Shown: one piece after another, positions 8,454-16,366 of the stretch
Layout of the letters: each line of letters begins with the position of its first letter
Numbering within the stretch: position 1 is the stretch's first letter
Assembly (NCBI RefSeq): GCF_902499335.1
Contig: NZ_CABVQK010000002.1
Span: 434,001-498,000 of the forward strand
Direction of reading: 5' to 3'
Length of the DNA stretch: 64,000 nucleotides
Source of the DNA: Burkholderia lata
GTDB lineage: Bacteria > Pseudomonadota > Gammaproteobacteria > Burkholderiales > Burkholderiaceae
Program-made: the position numbers and the translations under genes
Notes under the pieces: model-generated
Told to the model about the DNA's origin: nothing
The model's database searches: none
The model's input: the letters and a program-made list of their open reading frames with translations, nothing else

Positions 8454-9826
8454 CGCACCGCCTCCGCGCGCACGGCCGCCGGCAGGTTCGCATGGATGAC
8501 ATCGGCGATCAGGCTGTCGGCGCGCGCGAGTTCGTCACGGTACACGTCGGTGCGGAATACCGGTGCGCGCTGTTCGCGATGCGACAGCATGGCGCCGCTG
8601 CGGTCGTGCTGGTCGACGCGTGCGTGCATCGACAGGCCGATGCGTAGCGGATGCGCGTCGAGCTGAGCCGGATCCGTCAGTTCGATGCGGACCGGCAGCC
8701 GCTGCACGATCTTGATCCAGTTGCCCGTTGCGTTCTGCGCAGGCAGCAGCGAGAACGCGCTGCCGGTGCCGACGCCGAGGCTCTGCACGCGGCCGGTATA
8801 GCGCACCGCGTCGCCGTACAGGTCGGCGGTCAATTCGACCGGCTGTCCGATTCGCATGTGTTCGAGCTGTTTCTCGGTGAAGTTCGCGTCGACCCACAGC
8901 TCGCGCAGCGGCACGACCGCAAGCAGCGGCACGCCGGGCGACACGCGCTGCCCGACCTGCACCGTCCGCTTCGCGACATAGCCGGTGACGGGCGCGACGA
9001 CGTTGGTGCGTGCATGCGCGAGGTAGGCGGCCCTCAGCCGTTCGGCTGCGGCCTGCACATCCGGGTGCGACGCGACCGCGGTGTCGTCGATCAGCGCCTT
9101 GCTCGTCTGGTGCTGCTCGCTCAACGTCGCGAGCGTGCTTTGCGCGGCCGCGTATGCGCTTTGCGCCGACGTCAGCGTGTCGCGTGCATGCGCGAGTTCC
9201 TCGCGTGAAATCGCGCCGGAGCGGCCGAGATCCTCGCGGCGGCTGTAGTCGGCCTTCGCCTTGTCGAGTGCGGTGCGGCGCGTATCGAGTTCGGCGCGTG
9301 CGCCGTCGATGCTGTTCGCCAGCCCGCGCTCGTTGCTGTACAGGCCGCGCACCTTGCGCACCGTTGCCGCGAGATCGGCCTGCGCGGTCGCGAGCGCGAT
9401 CTGCGCGTCGCTCGGGTCGAGACGGACGAGCGGCGTGCCGGCGCGTACGAGGTTGCCGTCGTCGGCGTCGATCGACACGACTGTGCCCGTCACCTGCGGC
9501 GTCAGCTCGACGACGTTGCCTTGCGCGTACGCGTTGTCGGTGGATTCGTACCAGCGGCCGACGATCACGTACCAGATGCCCCAGCCGATGATGCCGAGCG
9601 CGAACACGGCGATGAGCGCGCGCACCAGGTGCTTGCGCCGCGCCGGCGGTGGCGGCGTCGCGGGCGCGGCACCGCCCGGTGCCGGTTGTGGGCGGGCATC
9701 AGGCCCACCTGGCCCGCCCGGCGCGCGCGGCGCAGCGGTGTGGTCGGCCGCCGGCTGCTGGCGGGCGCTGGCGGGATCGGCGGTGGCGGGTCGCGCGGGA
9801 GTCTGCAGGGAGTTGTCGCTGCTCAT
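8450..9826 (-). CDS. EmrA/HlyD-type membrane fusion protein
   Basis: Periplasmic adaptor of 458 residues for the neighbouring DHA2 pump. A Pro/Ala-rich cytosolic tail of about 65 residues precedes one membrane helix (ALIAVFALGIIGWGIWYVIV). The lipoyl half-motif VTGTVVSIDADDGNLVRAGT, a long alpha-helical hairpin, and the second lipoyl half VVAPVTGYVAKRTVQVGQRV follow, then the beta-barrel domain (TADLYGDAVRYTGRVQSLG). The proline-rich N-terminal extension is longer than in EmrA of enteric bacteria. Ten bases separate it from the outer-membrane factor gene, and it ends inside the start of the permease gene, so the three form one operon. Confidence 0.92.
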   Translation of the reverse strand: MSSDNSLQTPARPATADPASARQQPAADHTAAPRAPGGPGGPDARPQPAPGGAAPATPPPPARRKHLVRALIAVFALGIIGWGIWYVIVGRWYESTDNAYAQGNVVELTPQVTGTVVSIDADDGNLVRAGTPLVRLDPSDAQIALATAQADLAATVRKVRGLYSNERGLANSIDGARAELDTRRTALDKAKADYSRREDLGRSGAISREELAHARDTLTSAQSAYAAAQSTLATLSEQHQTSKALIDDTAVASHPDVQAAAERLRAAYLAHARTNVVAPVTGYVAKRTVQVGQRVSPGVPLLAVVPLRELWVDANFTEKQLEHMRIGQPVELTADLYGDAVRYTGRVQSLGVGTGSAFSLLPAQNATGNWIKIVQRLPVRIELTDPAQLDAHPLRIGLSMHARVDQHDRSGAMLSHREQRAPVFRTDVYRDELARADSLIADVIHANLPAAVRAEAVR

Positions 9827-9835
9827 GGTTCGATG

Positions 9836-11335
9836 TCAAGGACGTTGGGAAGGAGTGGCGGCAAGCGCGGCGTCGTCCGGCTCGGCGCGGAAGCCGCCGC
9901 CGAGCGCGGCGACGAGCTGCAGCGACTGGTCCGCGCGCTGCGCGCGCAGCGCGGCGACCTCGCGGCTCGCGACCAGCAGTTGCTGGCGCACGACGAGCGC
10001 GTCGAGGTAGCTGCCGACGCCGGCGCGGTAGCGCGCGTCCGCGAGCCGCCACGCATCGGTGGCGGAGTCGAACGCGCGCTGCTGCGCGTCCGTTTGCACC
10101 GCAAGCGAATGCAGCCGGTGCAGATCGTCGGCCACCTCGCCGATCGCACCGATCAGCGTCTTGTTGTAGCCGGCGACCGCGAGGTCGTATTGCGCGTCGC
10201 GCCTGCGCAGCACGCCGCGCCGTTCGCCGCCGTCGAAGATCGGCAGGCTCACGGCCGGGCTGGCGTTGTAGGTGCGCGACGCGGCCTGGAACAGCGAGGC
10301 GCCGCCGCGCGTCGCGAGCCCGATCAGCGCGGTGAGACTGACGTTGGGCAGGAAATCCGCACGGGCGGCCGCGACGTTGCGGCTGGCCGCCTCGACCCGC
10401 CAGCGCGCGGCGACGAGGTCGGCGCGCCGGCCGAGCAGCGCGGCCGGCAGGTCGGCCGGCACGGCGAGCGCGGCGGCCGGCAGCGGCGCGGGCCGCACCA
10501 GCGCAAGGCCGCGATCGGGGCCCGCGCCGAGCAGGATCGCGAGCGCGATGCGCGCACTGTCGATCGCCTGCGCGGCGCGGGCCTGCTCGCGCGTCGCGGC
10601 CGCGACTTCGCTTTCCGCCTGGCGCTGCTGCGCGACGTTGTCGATGCCTTTCGTGACGCGCTGTCGTGTGAGCGTGAGCGCTTCGTCCGCGCGCTCGTAT
10701 TCGGCCCGCGCGACGTCCTGCTGATCGAATGCGTACGCGAGATTCACATAGGCGCGCGCAACGTTGACCGACAGCAGCACGCGTGCGGCCTGCGCATCGA
10801 TTTGCGCGGCGCGCGCTTCGCCGAGCGCGGCTTCCCACGCCGCACGGCGGCCGCCCCACAGATCGAGATCCCAGCTCAGGCCGAGATTGATCTCGCGCGT
10901 GTGGCTGAAGAAGCCACCGCCCTCGCCCGACGAAAACTGGGTGCCGGACAGCCGCTCGGCCTTCGCGCTCCCGCGGCCGACGAGATGTGGCAGCCGCGCG
11001 GCCTGCGCTTCGATCACCAGCGCCTGCGCTTCGCGTGCGCGTGCATCGGCGGTCGCGAGATCGGGGTTGCCGGCGAGCGCCTCGTCGATCAGCGCACTCA
11101 GTTGCGCATCATTCAGCGCGCGCCACCAGTCGGCAGCCGGCCAGTCGGTAGCCGGCACCTGAGCGAGGCTGCGCGTGGCTGCGAGCGTATCGGCGCTGCG
11201 CAGCGTGCCGGCCGGCGCGAGCCCGTCGCGGCTCGCGCACGCGCCGAGCACGACGAGCGCCGCGGCGACGGCGATTCGCGACATGACGCGCAGTGCGCCG
11301 GCATCGCGTGTCCAGGGAGCAAGTGCTGCATGCAT
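9836..11335 (-). CDS. NodT-family outer-membrane efflux lipoprotein
   Basis: TolC-like outer-membrane factor of 499 residues, first gene of the efflux operon. The lipobox VVLGAC at residues 28-33 gives a lipidated N-terminus. The two internal repeats of the family are visible, each with an NPDL/RADL motif (LAGNPDLATADAR and LLGRRADLVAARW), and the C-terminal half has the usual SLPIFDGG and YRAGVGSYLDALV segments. The ATG at 11335 is chosen because AGAGGAA precedes it by 4 bases; the nearer ATG at 11284 has no ribosome binding site. It should form the outer-membrane channel for the adaptor and permease downstream. The divergent AraC-type gene is the probable local regulator. Confidence 0.92.
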   Translation of the reverse strand: MHAALAPWTRDAGALRVMSRIAVAAALVVLGACASRDGLAPAGTLRSADTLAATRSLAQVPATDWPAADWWRALNDAQLSALIDEALAGNPDLATADARAREAQALVIEAQAARLPHLVGRGSAKAERLSGTQFSSGEGGGFFSHTREINLGLSWDLDLWGGRRAAWEAALGEARAAQIDAQAARVLLSVNVARAYVNLAYAFDQQDVARAEYERADEALTLTRQRVTKGIDNVAQQRQAESEVAAATREQARAAQAIDSARIALAILLGAGPDRGLALVRPAPLPAAALAVPADLPAALLGRRADLVAARWRVEAASRNVAAARADFLPNVSLTALIGLATRGGASLFQAASRTYNASPAVSLPIFDGGERRGVLRRRDAQYDLAVAGYNKTLIGAIGEVADDLHRLHSLAVQTDAQQRAFDSATDAWRLADARYRAGVGSYLDALVVRQQLLVASREVAALRAQRADQSLQLVAALGGGFRAEPDDAALAATPSQRP

Positions 11336-11438
11336 CGCATTCCTCTACTTCGTATCGGTTTGAACACGACATGCATTGTTGGACGCTCCCGGACAAAGCT
11401 GATAATGTTGTTTAGACAAAAAATAATGAATTCCGGCC
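11336..11438. promoter_or_regulatory. Divergent promoter region between the efflux operon and its AraC-type regulator
   Basis: This 103-base AT-richer interval holds control sites for both directions. Inverted TTGT/ACAA pairs occur twice: TTGT at 11377 with ACAA at 11393, and TTGTTTAGACAA at 11408-11419, just before the regulator start. Rightward, a TTGTTG element and a GATAAT hexamer at 11401 lie about 19 bases apart, a loose sigma-70 promoter. The repeated TTGT...ACAA pattern is a plausible AraC-family operator, but I cannot verify it. Confidence 0.35.
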
Positions 11439-12275
11439 ATGCCCATCCGAGACGTTTCTCCACCACGCACCGTGCAGCGCGCCGACTCCGATCCGAGCGA
11501 GCGTGAGGACGGCCCGTCGCTGATCGCCGTCTGGGGCGAGGACGACGGCCGCAACACGTACCGGCTCGGCACCCGCGAGGTCGACTGGCACAGCCATCTG
11601 CGCGGCCAGGTGTTCTGCGTGGAAAGCGGTTTCGCGCACGTGCGCACGCCGCACGGTTCGTGGCTGCTGCCGCCGCATCGCGCGGGCTGGATTCCGCCGG
11701 GCGAGCAGCACAAGGTCAGCATCAGCGGTGCGTTGAGCGGCTGGAGCGTCGTGATCACACCGGCCGCGAGCCGGCGGATGCCGGGCCAGCCGTGCGTGAT
11801 CGCAATCACCGAGCTGATGCGCGCGCTCGTGCGGCGCGCGGTGTCGTGGGCCGACCAGGATCGGCTCGACATCGAGCAGGCGCGCATCAGTGTCGTGCTG
11901 CTCGACGAGATGCGTCGCGCGCCGCATGAGCCGCTGCACCTGCCGATGCCGCGTGACCGGCGGCTGCTGCGCATCGCCAACGCGATCCTCGGGCAGCCGC
12001 ACGACAGCCGCACGCTCGAAGCGTGGGCAGAATGGGCCGGGCTGTCCGCCCGCACGCTGAGCCGGCTGTTCGTCGCGGAAACCGGCACGAGCTTCGCGCA
12101 ATGGCGTCAGCAGGCGCGCCTGACGCACGCGCTCGAACGTCTCGCGAGCGGCGACAGCGTCGCCAACATCGCCGACGCGCTGGGCTATGCGACGCCGAGC
12201 AACTTCATCGCGATGTTCCGCCGCGCGTTCGGCGATTCGCCCGCGCACTACTTCGCGAAGCGCAGGCAGCCGTAG
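11439..12275 (+). CDS. AraC-family transcriptional regulator
   Basis: AraC/XylS-type regulator of 278 residues with an N-terminal cupin sensor (WHSHLRGQVFCVESGFAHV, PPHRAGWIPPGEQHKVSISG) and a C-terminal double helix-turn-helix (TLEAWAEWAGLSARTLSRLF; SVANIADALGYATPSNFIAM). This layout matches the group of regulators that control adjacent drug-efflux genes, such as NimR-like proteins. It is divergently transcribed from the NodT/EmrA/EmrB operon with 103 bases between them, so local control of efflux is the best inference. It starts MPIRDVSPP; no strong ribosome binding site was seen. Confidence 0.87.
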   Translation: MPIRDVSPPRTVQRADSDPSEREDGPSLIAVWGEDDGRNTYRLGTREVDWHSHLRGQVFCVESGFAHVRTPHGSWLLPPHRAGWIPPGEQHKVSISGALSGWSVVITPAASRRMPGQPCVIAITELMRALVRRAVSWADQDRLDIEQARISVVLLDEMRRAPHEPLHLPMPRDRRLLRIANAILGQPHDSRTLEAWAEWAGLSARTLSRLFVAETGTSFAQWRQQARLTHALERLASGDSVANIADALGYATPSNFIAMFRRAFGDSPAHYFAKRRQP

Positions 12276-12351
12276 CGCAGTACGGCGCTACCCCGCCCCT
12301 ATCACCCCTGCCAGTACAGCATCGGCATCGACGTCGCTATAGTCGCTGCGT

Positions 12352-12367
12352 GACCGACCGGTCGGTC
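12352..12367. promoter_or_regulatory. Perfect 16-bp palindrome at the gshA promoter (TetR-type operator candidate)
   Basis: GACCGACCGGTCGGTC is a perfect inverted repeat 28 bases before the gshA start. A possible -10 element TATAGT lies at 12338-12343, so the palindrome would cover the transcription start, the classic position for a repressor. The length, symmetry and GACC/GGTC arms fit operators of TetR-family repressors, but no tetR gene is adjacent; the regulator would act from elsewhere. Confidence 0.55.
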
Positions 12368-12394
12368 GCTCAATGTGATTTGTGGAGGGTGTCG

Positions 12395-13762
12395 ATGTCG
12401 AATGCCGTTGTATCGGACCACACGCCGATCGTCTCCGAGCAGCAGCTCGCCGATCATCTGGCCGCCGGCTGCAAGCCGGCCGCGCAGTTCCGGATCGGTA
12501 CCGAGCACGAGAAGTTCGTCGTCGCGCGTGCGACGCACGCAGCCGCGCCTTATGACGGGCCGTCGGGGATCGCCGCAGTGCTCGCGCGGCTGCAAGGCGA
12601 CGGCACGCCGATCGTCGATGCCGGGCGGATCGTCGGCGTGATCCAGCGCGACGGCGCGGCGATCTCGCTCGAGCCGGCCGGCCAGCTCGAATTGTCGGGC
12701 GCGCCGCTCGATACGCTGCACGGCACGCATGCCGAACTGCATGCGCATCTCGCCGCGGCCCGCGACGCGTGCGAGCCGCTCGGCCTGCGCTGCGCGCCGC
12801 TGGGTTTTCACCCTCACCTTGCGCGCGCGGCACTGCCGTGGATGCCGAAGCAGCGTTACGGGATCATGCAGCGCTATATGCCGCGCGTCGGGACGCGCGG
12901 GCTCGACATGATGCAGCGCACCTGCACCGTGCAGGTCAACCTCGATTTCGCGTCGGAAAGCGATATGGCGCGCAAGATGCGCGTGTCGCTCGCGCTGCAG
13001 CCCGTTGCGACCGCGCTGTTCGCGAATTCGCCGTTCTCCGAAGGCCGGCCGACCGGCCTGCTGTCGACGCGCGCACATACGTGGCTCGACACCGACGAGG
13101 ATCGCTGCGGGGCGCCCGCGTTGTTCCTGTCGCGCAGCTTCGGTTTCGAGCGCTACGTGAGCTGGCTGCTCGACAACGTGCCGATGTATTTCGTGCGGCG
13201 CGGTGATCGCTACACGGATGCGACCGGCTGGACGTTCCGCGATTTCATGCGGCGGCGCATCCCGCATCTCGAGGGCGACACGCCGACGCTAGGCGATTTC
13301 GCCGACCATCTGACGACGGTGTTCACCGAAGTCCGGCTGAAGCGCTATCTCGAGATGCGCGGTGCGGATGCGGGCTCGCCGGCCATGATGGTCGCGCTGT
13401 CCGCGTTCTGGACCGGCCTGCTGTACGATCCGGCCGCGCTGTCGGACGCGGAGACGCTGGCCGCCGCGATCGACCGCGGCGCGCTGCTGACCTTGCGGCG
13501 CGACGTGCCGCGTTTCGGGCTCGGCGCGTCGGTCGACGGCCGCCCGTTGCGCGCGTTCGCGGCCGAAGCGCTGGCGATCGCGCATCGCGGCCTGCGCGCG
13601 CGGGCACGCAGGGATGCGGCCGGCCGCGACGAATCCGTGTATCTCGCGCCGCTCGACGAGATCGTCGCCGGTGCGCCGACCCAGGCCGAGCACTGGCTCG
13701 CCCGCTATCGCGATGCGTGGGCCGGCGACGCGACACGGATCTACGACGAAGCCGAAATCTGA
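12395..13762 (+). CDS. gshA: Glutamate-cysteine ligase, GCS2/plant type
   Basis: ATP-dependent gamma-glutamylcysteine synthetase of 455 residues, first step of glutathione synthesis in the cytosol. The sequence carries the GCS2-family signature segments FRIGTEHEKFVV, the glutamate-rich EPAGQLELSGAPL, GFHPHLARAALPWMPKQRY, and a C-terminal block LLTLRRDVPRFGL. This is the alphaproteobacterial/plant form rather than the E. coli form. The ATG has GGAGG seven bases upstream, which settles the start over longer in-frame options. A perfect 16-base palindrome overlaps its promoter. The gene is monocistronic and converges with the DAHP synthase gene, with a shared hairpin at the junction. A second copy elsewhere in the genome is possible, since Burkholderia genomes often keep glutathione genes on the main chromosome. 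Confidence 0.9.
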   Translation: MSNAVVSDHTPIVSEQQLADHLAAGCKPAAQFRIGTEHEKFVVARATHAAAPYDGPSGIAAVLARLQGDGTPIVDAGRIVGVIQRDGAAISLEPAGQLELSGAPLDTLHGTHAELHAHLAAARDACEPLGLRCAPLGFHPHLARAALPWMPKQRYGIMQRYMPRVGTRGLDMMQRTCTVQVNLDFASESDMARKMRVSLALQPVATALFANSPFSEGRPTGLLSTRAHTWLDTDEDRCGAPALFLSRSFGFERYVSWLLDNVPMYFVRRGDRYTDATGWTFRDFMRRRIPHLEGDTPTLGDFADHLTTVFTEVRLKRYLEMRGADAGSPAMMVALSAFWTGLLYDPAALSDAETLAAAIDRGALLTLRRDVPRFGLGASVDGRPLRAFAAEALAIAHRGLRARARRDAAGRDESVYLAPLDEIVAGAPTQAEHWLARYRDAWAGDATRIYDEAEI

Positions 13763-13764
13763 CC

Positions 13765-13794
13765 GTGCTGCGCCGGGCCGCTCACGCGCAGCAC
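13765..13794. terminator. Hairpin between convergent gshA and DAHP synthase genes
   Basis: A nine-base perfect stem (GTGCTGCGC / GCGCAGCAC) with a 12-base loop starts just after the gshA stop and covers the stop of the opposing gene. It can act in both directions. There is no clear U-run, so it may be an RNA-stabilising or Rho-assisted end rather than a strict intrinsic terminator. Confidence 0.45.
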
Positions 13795-14894
13795 GCGAGC
13801 AGCGGCTCGTGCGCGAACTCGAGATCCGGCGCCGGCGCATGGCCCCGCCGTCGCGCACGTACCGCGTGCGCGAGCGTCTCGAGGAGCTGCGTGGTATCGG
13901 CAAACGACACGCACGCGTCGGTGATGCTCTGCCCGTAGCGCAGCGGCATGCCGGGCACGAGATCCTGGCGCCCTTCGATCAGGTTCGACTCGATCAGCAC
14001 ACCGACGATGCGCGTGTCGCCGGCCGCGACCTGCGCGGCCACGGCCGTGCCGACACCCAGCTGATTGCGGAACTGGCGGCGGCTGTTGCCGTGGCTGACG
14101 TCAATCATCACGCGCGGTGCGCATTGCGCGGCCGCCATGCGCTCGCATGCGGCATTCACGGCGGCCGCATCGAAATTCGGTTCGCGTCCGCCGCGCAGCA
14201 CGACGTGCGTATGCGGATTACCGGGCGATGCCGTCGCGCATAGCCGGCCGCCTGCGTCGACCGACAGGAAGCGATGCGCTCGCGAGGCCGCGCACATCGC
14301 ATCGACGGCCACCTGGACATTGCCGTCGGTGCCGTTCTTGAAGCCGATCGGGATCGGCAGCGACGACGCCAGCTCGCGATGCACCTGCGATTCCACGGTG
14401 CGTGCGCCGATCGCGCCCCATGCGACCAGGTCGGCCAGATAGCGCGGCGACAGCGGATCGAGAAACTCGGTCGCCGCCGGCATTTCCGCCCCGTTGATGT
14501 CGCACAGCAGCGCGCGTGCCGTATGCAGCCCCGCGTCGATCCGTTCGGTGCCGTCCAGCAGCGGGTCGTTGATAAGCCCTTTCCAGCCGACCGTCGTGCG
14601 CGGCTTCTCGAAGTACACGCGCATCACGATTTCCAGCTCGTCCGCGAAGCGCGCGCGTTGCAGCGCGAGCCGCGCCGCATAGTCGCGCGCTGCGGCCGGA
14701 TCGTGCACCGAGCACGGGCCGGCGATGACCACGAGACGGTCGTCCGTGCCGTTCAGCACGTCGACGATCGCGTGGCGAGCCGCATGAACCGTGCGCGACG
14801 CACGCAGCGCAGGCTGCAGCGTGCCGGCCAGATCCGCGGGGGACGGCAAATGCAGCACGGTGTCACGGTTTGTCGTCCAGGTATTCGCATGCAT
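13782..14894 (-). CDS. aroG: 3-deoxy-7-phosphoheptulonate synthase, class I (AroFGH type)
   Basis: DAHP synthase of 370 residues, which condenses phosphoenolpyruvate and erythrose 4-phosphate, the entry step of the shikimate pathway. Class I motifs are clear: VIAGPCSVHDPAAARDYA, MRVYFEKPRTTVGWKGLIND, the metal-site segment IGARTVESQVHRE, PIGFKNGTDG, HVVLRGG, and the His in MIDVSHGNSRRQ. The length fits the short AroFGH group, where feedback by aromatic amino acids acts through the N-terminal part. It is separated by 385 bases from a divergent, broken thioesterase gene and lies near a shikimate kinase gene. The set suggests an extra, pathway-specific supply of chorismate rather than the housekeeping copy. 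Confidence 0.92.
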   Translation of the reverse strand: MHANTWTTNRDTVLHLPSPADLAGTLQPALRASRTVHAARHAIVDVLNGTDDRLVVIAGPCSVHDPAAARDYAARLALQRARFADELEIVMRVYFEKPRTTVGWKGLINDPLLDGTERIDAGLHTARALLCDINGAEMPAATEFLDPLSPRYLADLVAWGAIGARTVESQVHRELASSLPIPIGFKNGTDGNVQVAVDAMCAASRAHRFLSVDAGGRLCATASPGNPHTHVVLRGGREPNFDAAAVNAACERMAAAQCAPRVMIDVSHGNSRRQFRNQLGVGTAVAAQVAAGDTRIVGVLIESNLIEGRQDLVPGMPLRYGQSITDACVSFADTTQLLETLAHAVRARRRGHAPAPDLEFAHEPLLACCA

Positions 14895-14995
14895 GGGGAC
14901 TGCCCTCCTGTCGATAATTCGGTGGATTTTTTACTACAGCGCGACTGTATTGAATGGTTCTTTCCATGCGCAACTAACATATTTACCAGTTTCTA

Positions 14996-15013
14996 ATTCA
15001 TAACCTTATGAAT
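14996..15013. promoter_or_regulatory. 18-bp inverted repeat ATTCATAACCTTATGAAT
   Basis: Two perfect eight-base arms (ATTCATAA / TTATGAAT) around CC, about 100 bases upstream of the DAHP synthase start. The symmetry and AT-rich sequence suit a dimeric repressor or MarR-type site. No regulator gene adjoins it, so the binding protein is unknown. Confidence 0.4.
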
Positions 15014-15215
15014 GACGGAAATAAGCGAGGCGACCGGAAGTCGAGGCATTGGTTTCGCTTGTTTTCGAGATGCTTGGCAGGCGGGAAAATCGATTTTTAA
15101 TGGGGGATGCTGGAGCGCTTCGTCAGGTTTGGACTACAGAGCGCACGCCTTCCGCAGCGGATCGCTATTCGTTCTGATAGTGGCGTCCCGATAGGGGTTC
15201 GATTAATTTTCAAAT

Positions 15216-15235
15216 TCCTGACAGTCCAATCAGGA
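15216..15235. promoter_or_regulatory. Inverted repeat TCCTGA-N8-TCAGGA before the thioesterase gene
   Basis: Perfect six-base arms separated by eight bases, ending 44 bases before the thioesterase ATG. The location is suitable for a promoter-proximal operator. Nothing else supports it. Confidence 0.3.
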
Positions 15236-15279
15236 TCAAATAATTAAATCAATCAACCCAGTCATTGCGGAGAACCACC

Positions 15280-15690
15280 ATGTCGAAACGTCATTACGAA
15301 ACGCCCATCCACGTCAAGTATCGCGATACGGATTCGATGGGGCATGTGAGCAGTCCCGTCTATTACGACTATCTGCAGCATTCGTACCTCTGCTAGATGT
15401 TCGATCTCCTCGGCCTGCCGCGAAGCGACAAGCTGCCGCACATCATGGTGAAGACGCAGTGCGAGTACCTCGCACCGGCGCAATTCGGCGACAACCTGAC
15501 GATCCGGTCGAGCATCGTGCGCTTCGGCAGCAAGAGCTTCGATCTCGAACACCTGATGGAGCGCGACGACCAGACCATCGTCGCGCGCGGGATGTCGACG
15601 CACGTGATGTTCGATTACGCGAACAACACGACGCAGGCCGTGCCCGACGAGTTCAAGGCACGCGTGCTCGAATTCCAGGGTTCGCTGTGA
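15280..15690 (+). pseudogene. Hotdog-fold acyl-CoA thioesterase interrupted by an in-frame TAG
   Basis: The reading frame encodes a 4-hydroxybenzoyl-CoA thioesterase/YbgC-like hotdog protein of 136 sense codons. The first 38 codons carry the active-site region (YRDTDSMGHVSSPVYYDYLQ), where the Asp of DTD-x-MGHV is catalytic. Codon 39, at 15394-15396, is TAG, exactly where the family normally continues (LCxMFD). The rest (MFDLLGLPRSDKLPHIMVKT onward) is intact and in frame. One C-to-T change from CAG would explain it. An ATG directly follows the stop, so reinitiation could make a 97-residue product lacking the catalytic Asp. I call it a recent single-base pseudogene; a sequencing error or amber suppression are alternatives. 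It heads a (+) group with a hypothetical gene and shikimate kinase. Confidence 0.8.
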
Positions 15691-15718
15691 TGCGGGCGCG
15701 CCATTTCGGGGGCGACAC

Positions 15719-16366
15719 GTGAGCGCCACGGTGGCGCGCGCCCGGCGCCGGATCGGTGCGATCGTCGAGCGCCGTGACGATCGCGCGATCGTCATCGTCC
15801 GGCATGCCGCGCAGGCGTTGCTCGAGCCGGCCGCGCTCGACCGGCACCGCGCGCTCGTCAGCCGCCACGAGGATGAGCTCGAGGTGCTGCTGCAGCCGTG
15901 CGGGGGCGCACACGACGGCGTGCGGCCGCTGCTCGGGCGGTTGCGGGATGCCGGCGTGACCGTCGCGCTCGACGCGGCGACGCTCGCTCACGACGCGTCG
16001 CTGCTCGAGTTCGCGAGCTGGGTCACGCAGTGCGCGACGCCCGGCGACACGGCGGAGCCGCGCGACGACGCAACCGTACCGGGCGGAGGGCTGTTCTGCG
16101 GCCTGGTCGTGCGATGGCGCGACCTGCGCAACGGGTGGCGGCGGCCTGAACGCGATGAGGCGCCCGAACGTACGCCGCAAACCATCGCGGCGGATGCGGC
16201 CGAGCATATCGCGGGCGGCGATCCGGACGGACAGGTGCTCGGCGCGCTGCTCGACGCCGACGACTCGGCCACCGGCGCCGCGCTCGACACGCTGTCGGAC
16301 GCGGTGCGCGCGCGGCGGATCAGTGCGGCGACGCGGGCCGGCTGGCCGCTCGCGCGGCGGCTATGA
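15719..16366 (+). CDS. Hypothetical protein upstream of shikimate kinase
   Basis: I do not recognise this 215-residue protein. It has no signal peptide, no membrane segment and no clear motif; the N-terminal third (IGAIVERRDDRAIVIVRHAA onward) is compact and mixed alpha/beta, the C-terminal third is acidic and Ala/Asp-rich. The GTG start has GGGGG about six bases upstream. The stop overlaps the start of the shikimate kinase gene in an ATGA quartet, which is the main evidence that it is a real, translated gene. Its codon use is that of its neighbours. Function is unknown; a link to aromatic biosynthesis is inferred only from the operon. Confidence 0.6.
   Translation: MSATVARARRRIGAIVERRDDRAIVIVRHAAQALLEPAALDRHRALVSRHEDELEVLLQPCGGAHDGVRPLLGRLRDAGVTVALDAATLAHDASLLEFASWVTQCATPGDTAEPRDDATVPGGGLFCGLVVRWRDLRNGWRRPERDEAPERTPQTIAADAAEHIAGGDPDGQVLGALLDADDSATGAALDTLSDAVRARRISAATRAGWPLARRL

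Larger units (their letters stand above)
14895..15279. other. AT-rich divergent intergenic region
   Basis: No gene is visible in these 385 bases, which are clearly more AT-rich than the flanks. They contain two inverted repeats listed separately (14996-15013 and 15216-15235) and an AT-rich stretch before the thioesterase start (taattaaatcaatcaa). This looks like a regulated divergent promoter region for the DAHP synthase and the thioesterase/shikimate kinase genes. Confidence 0.5.
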
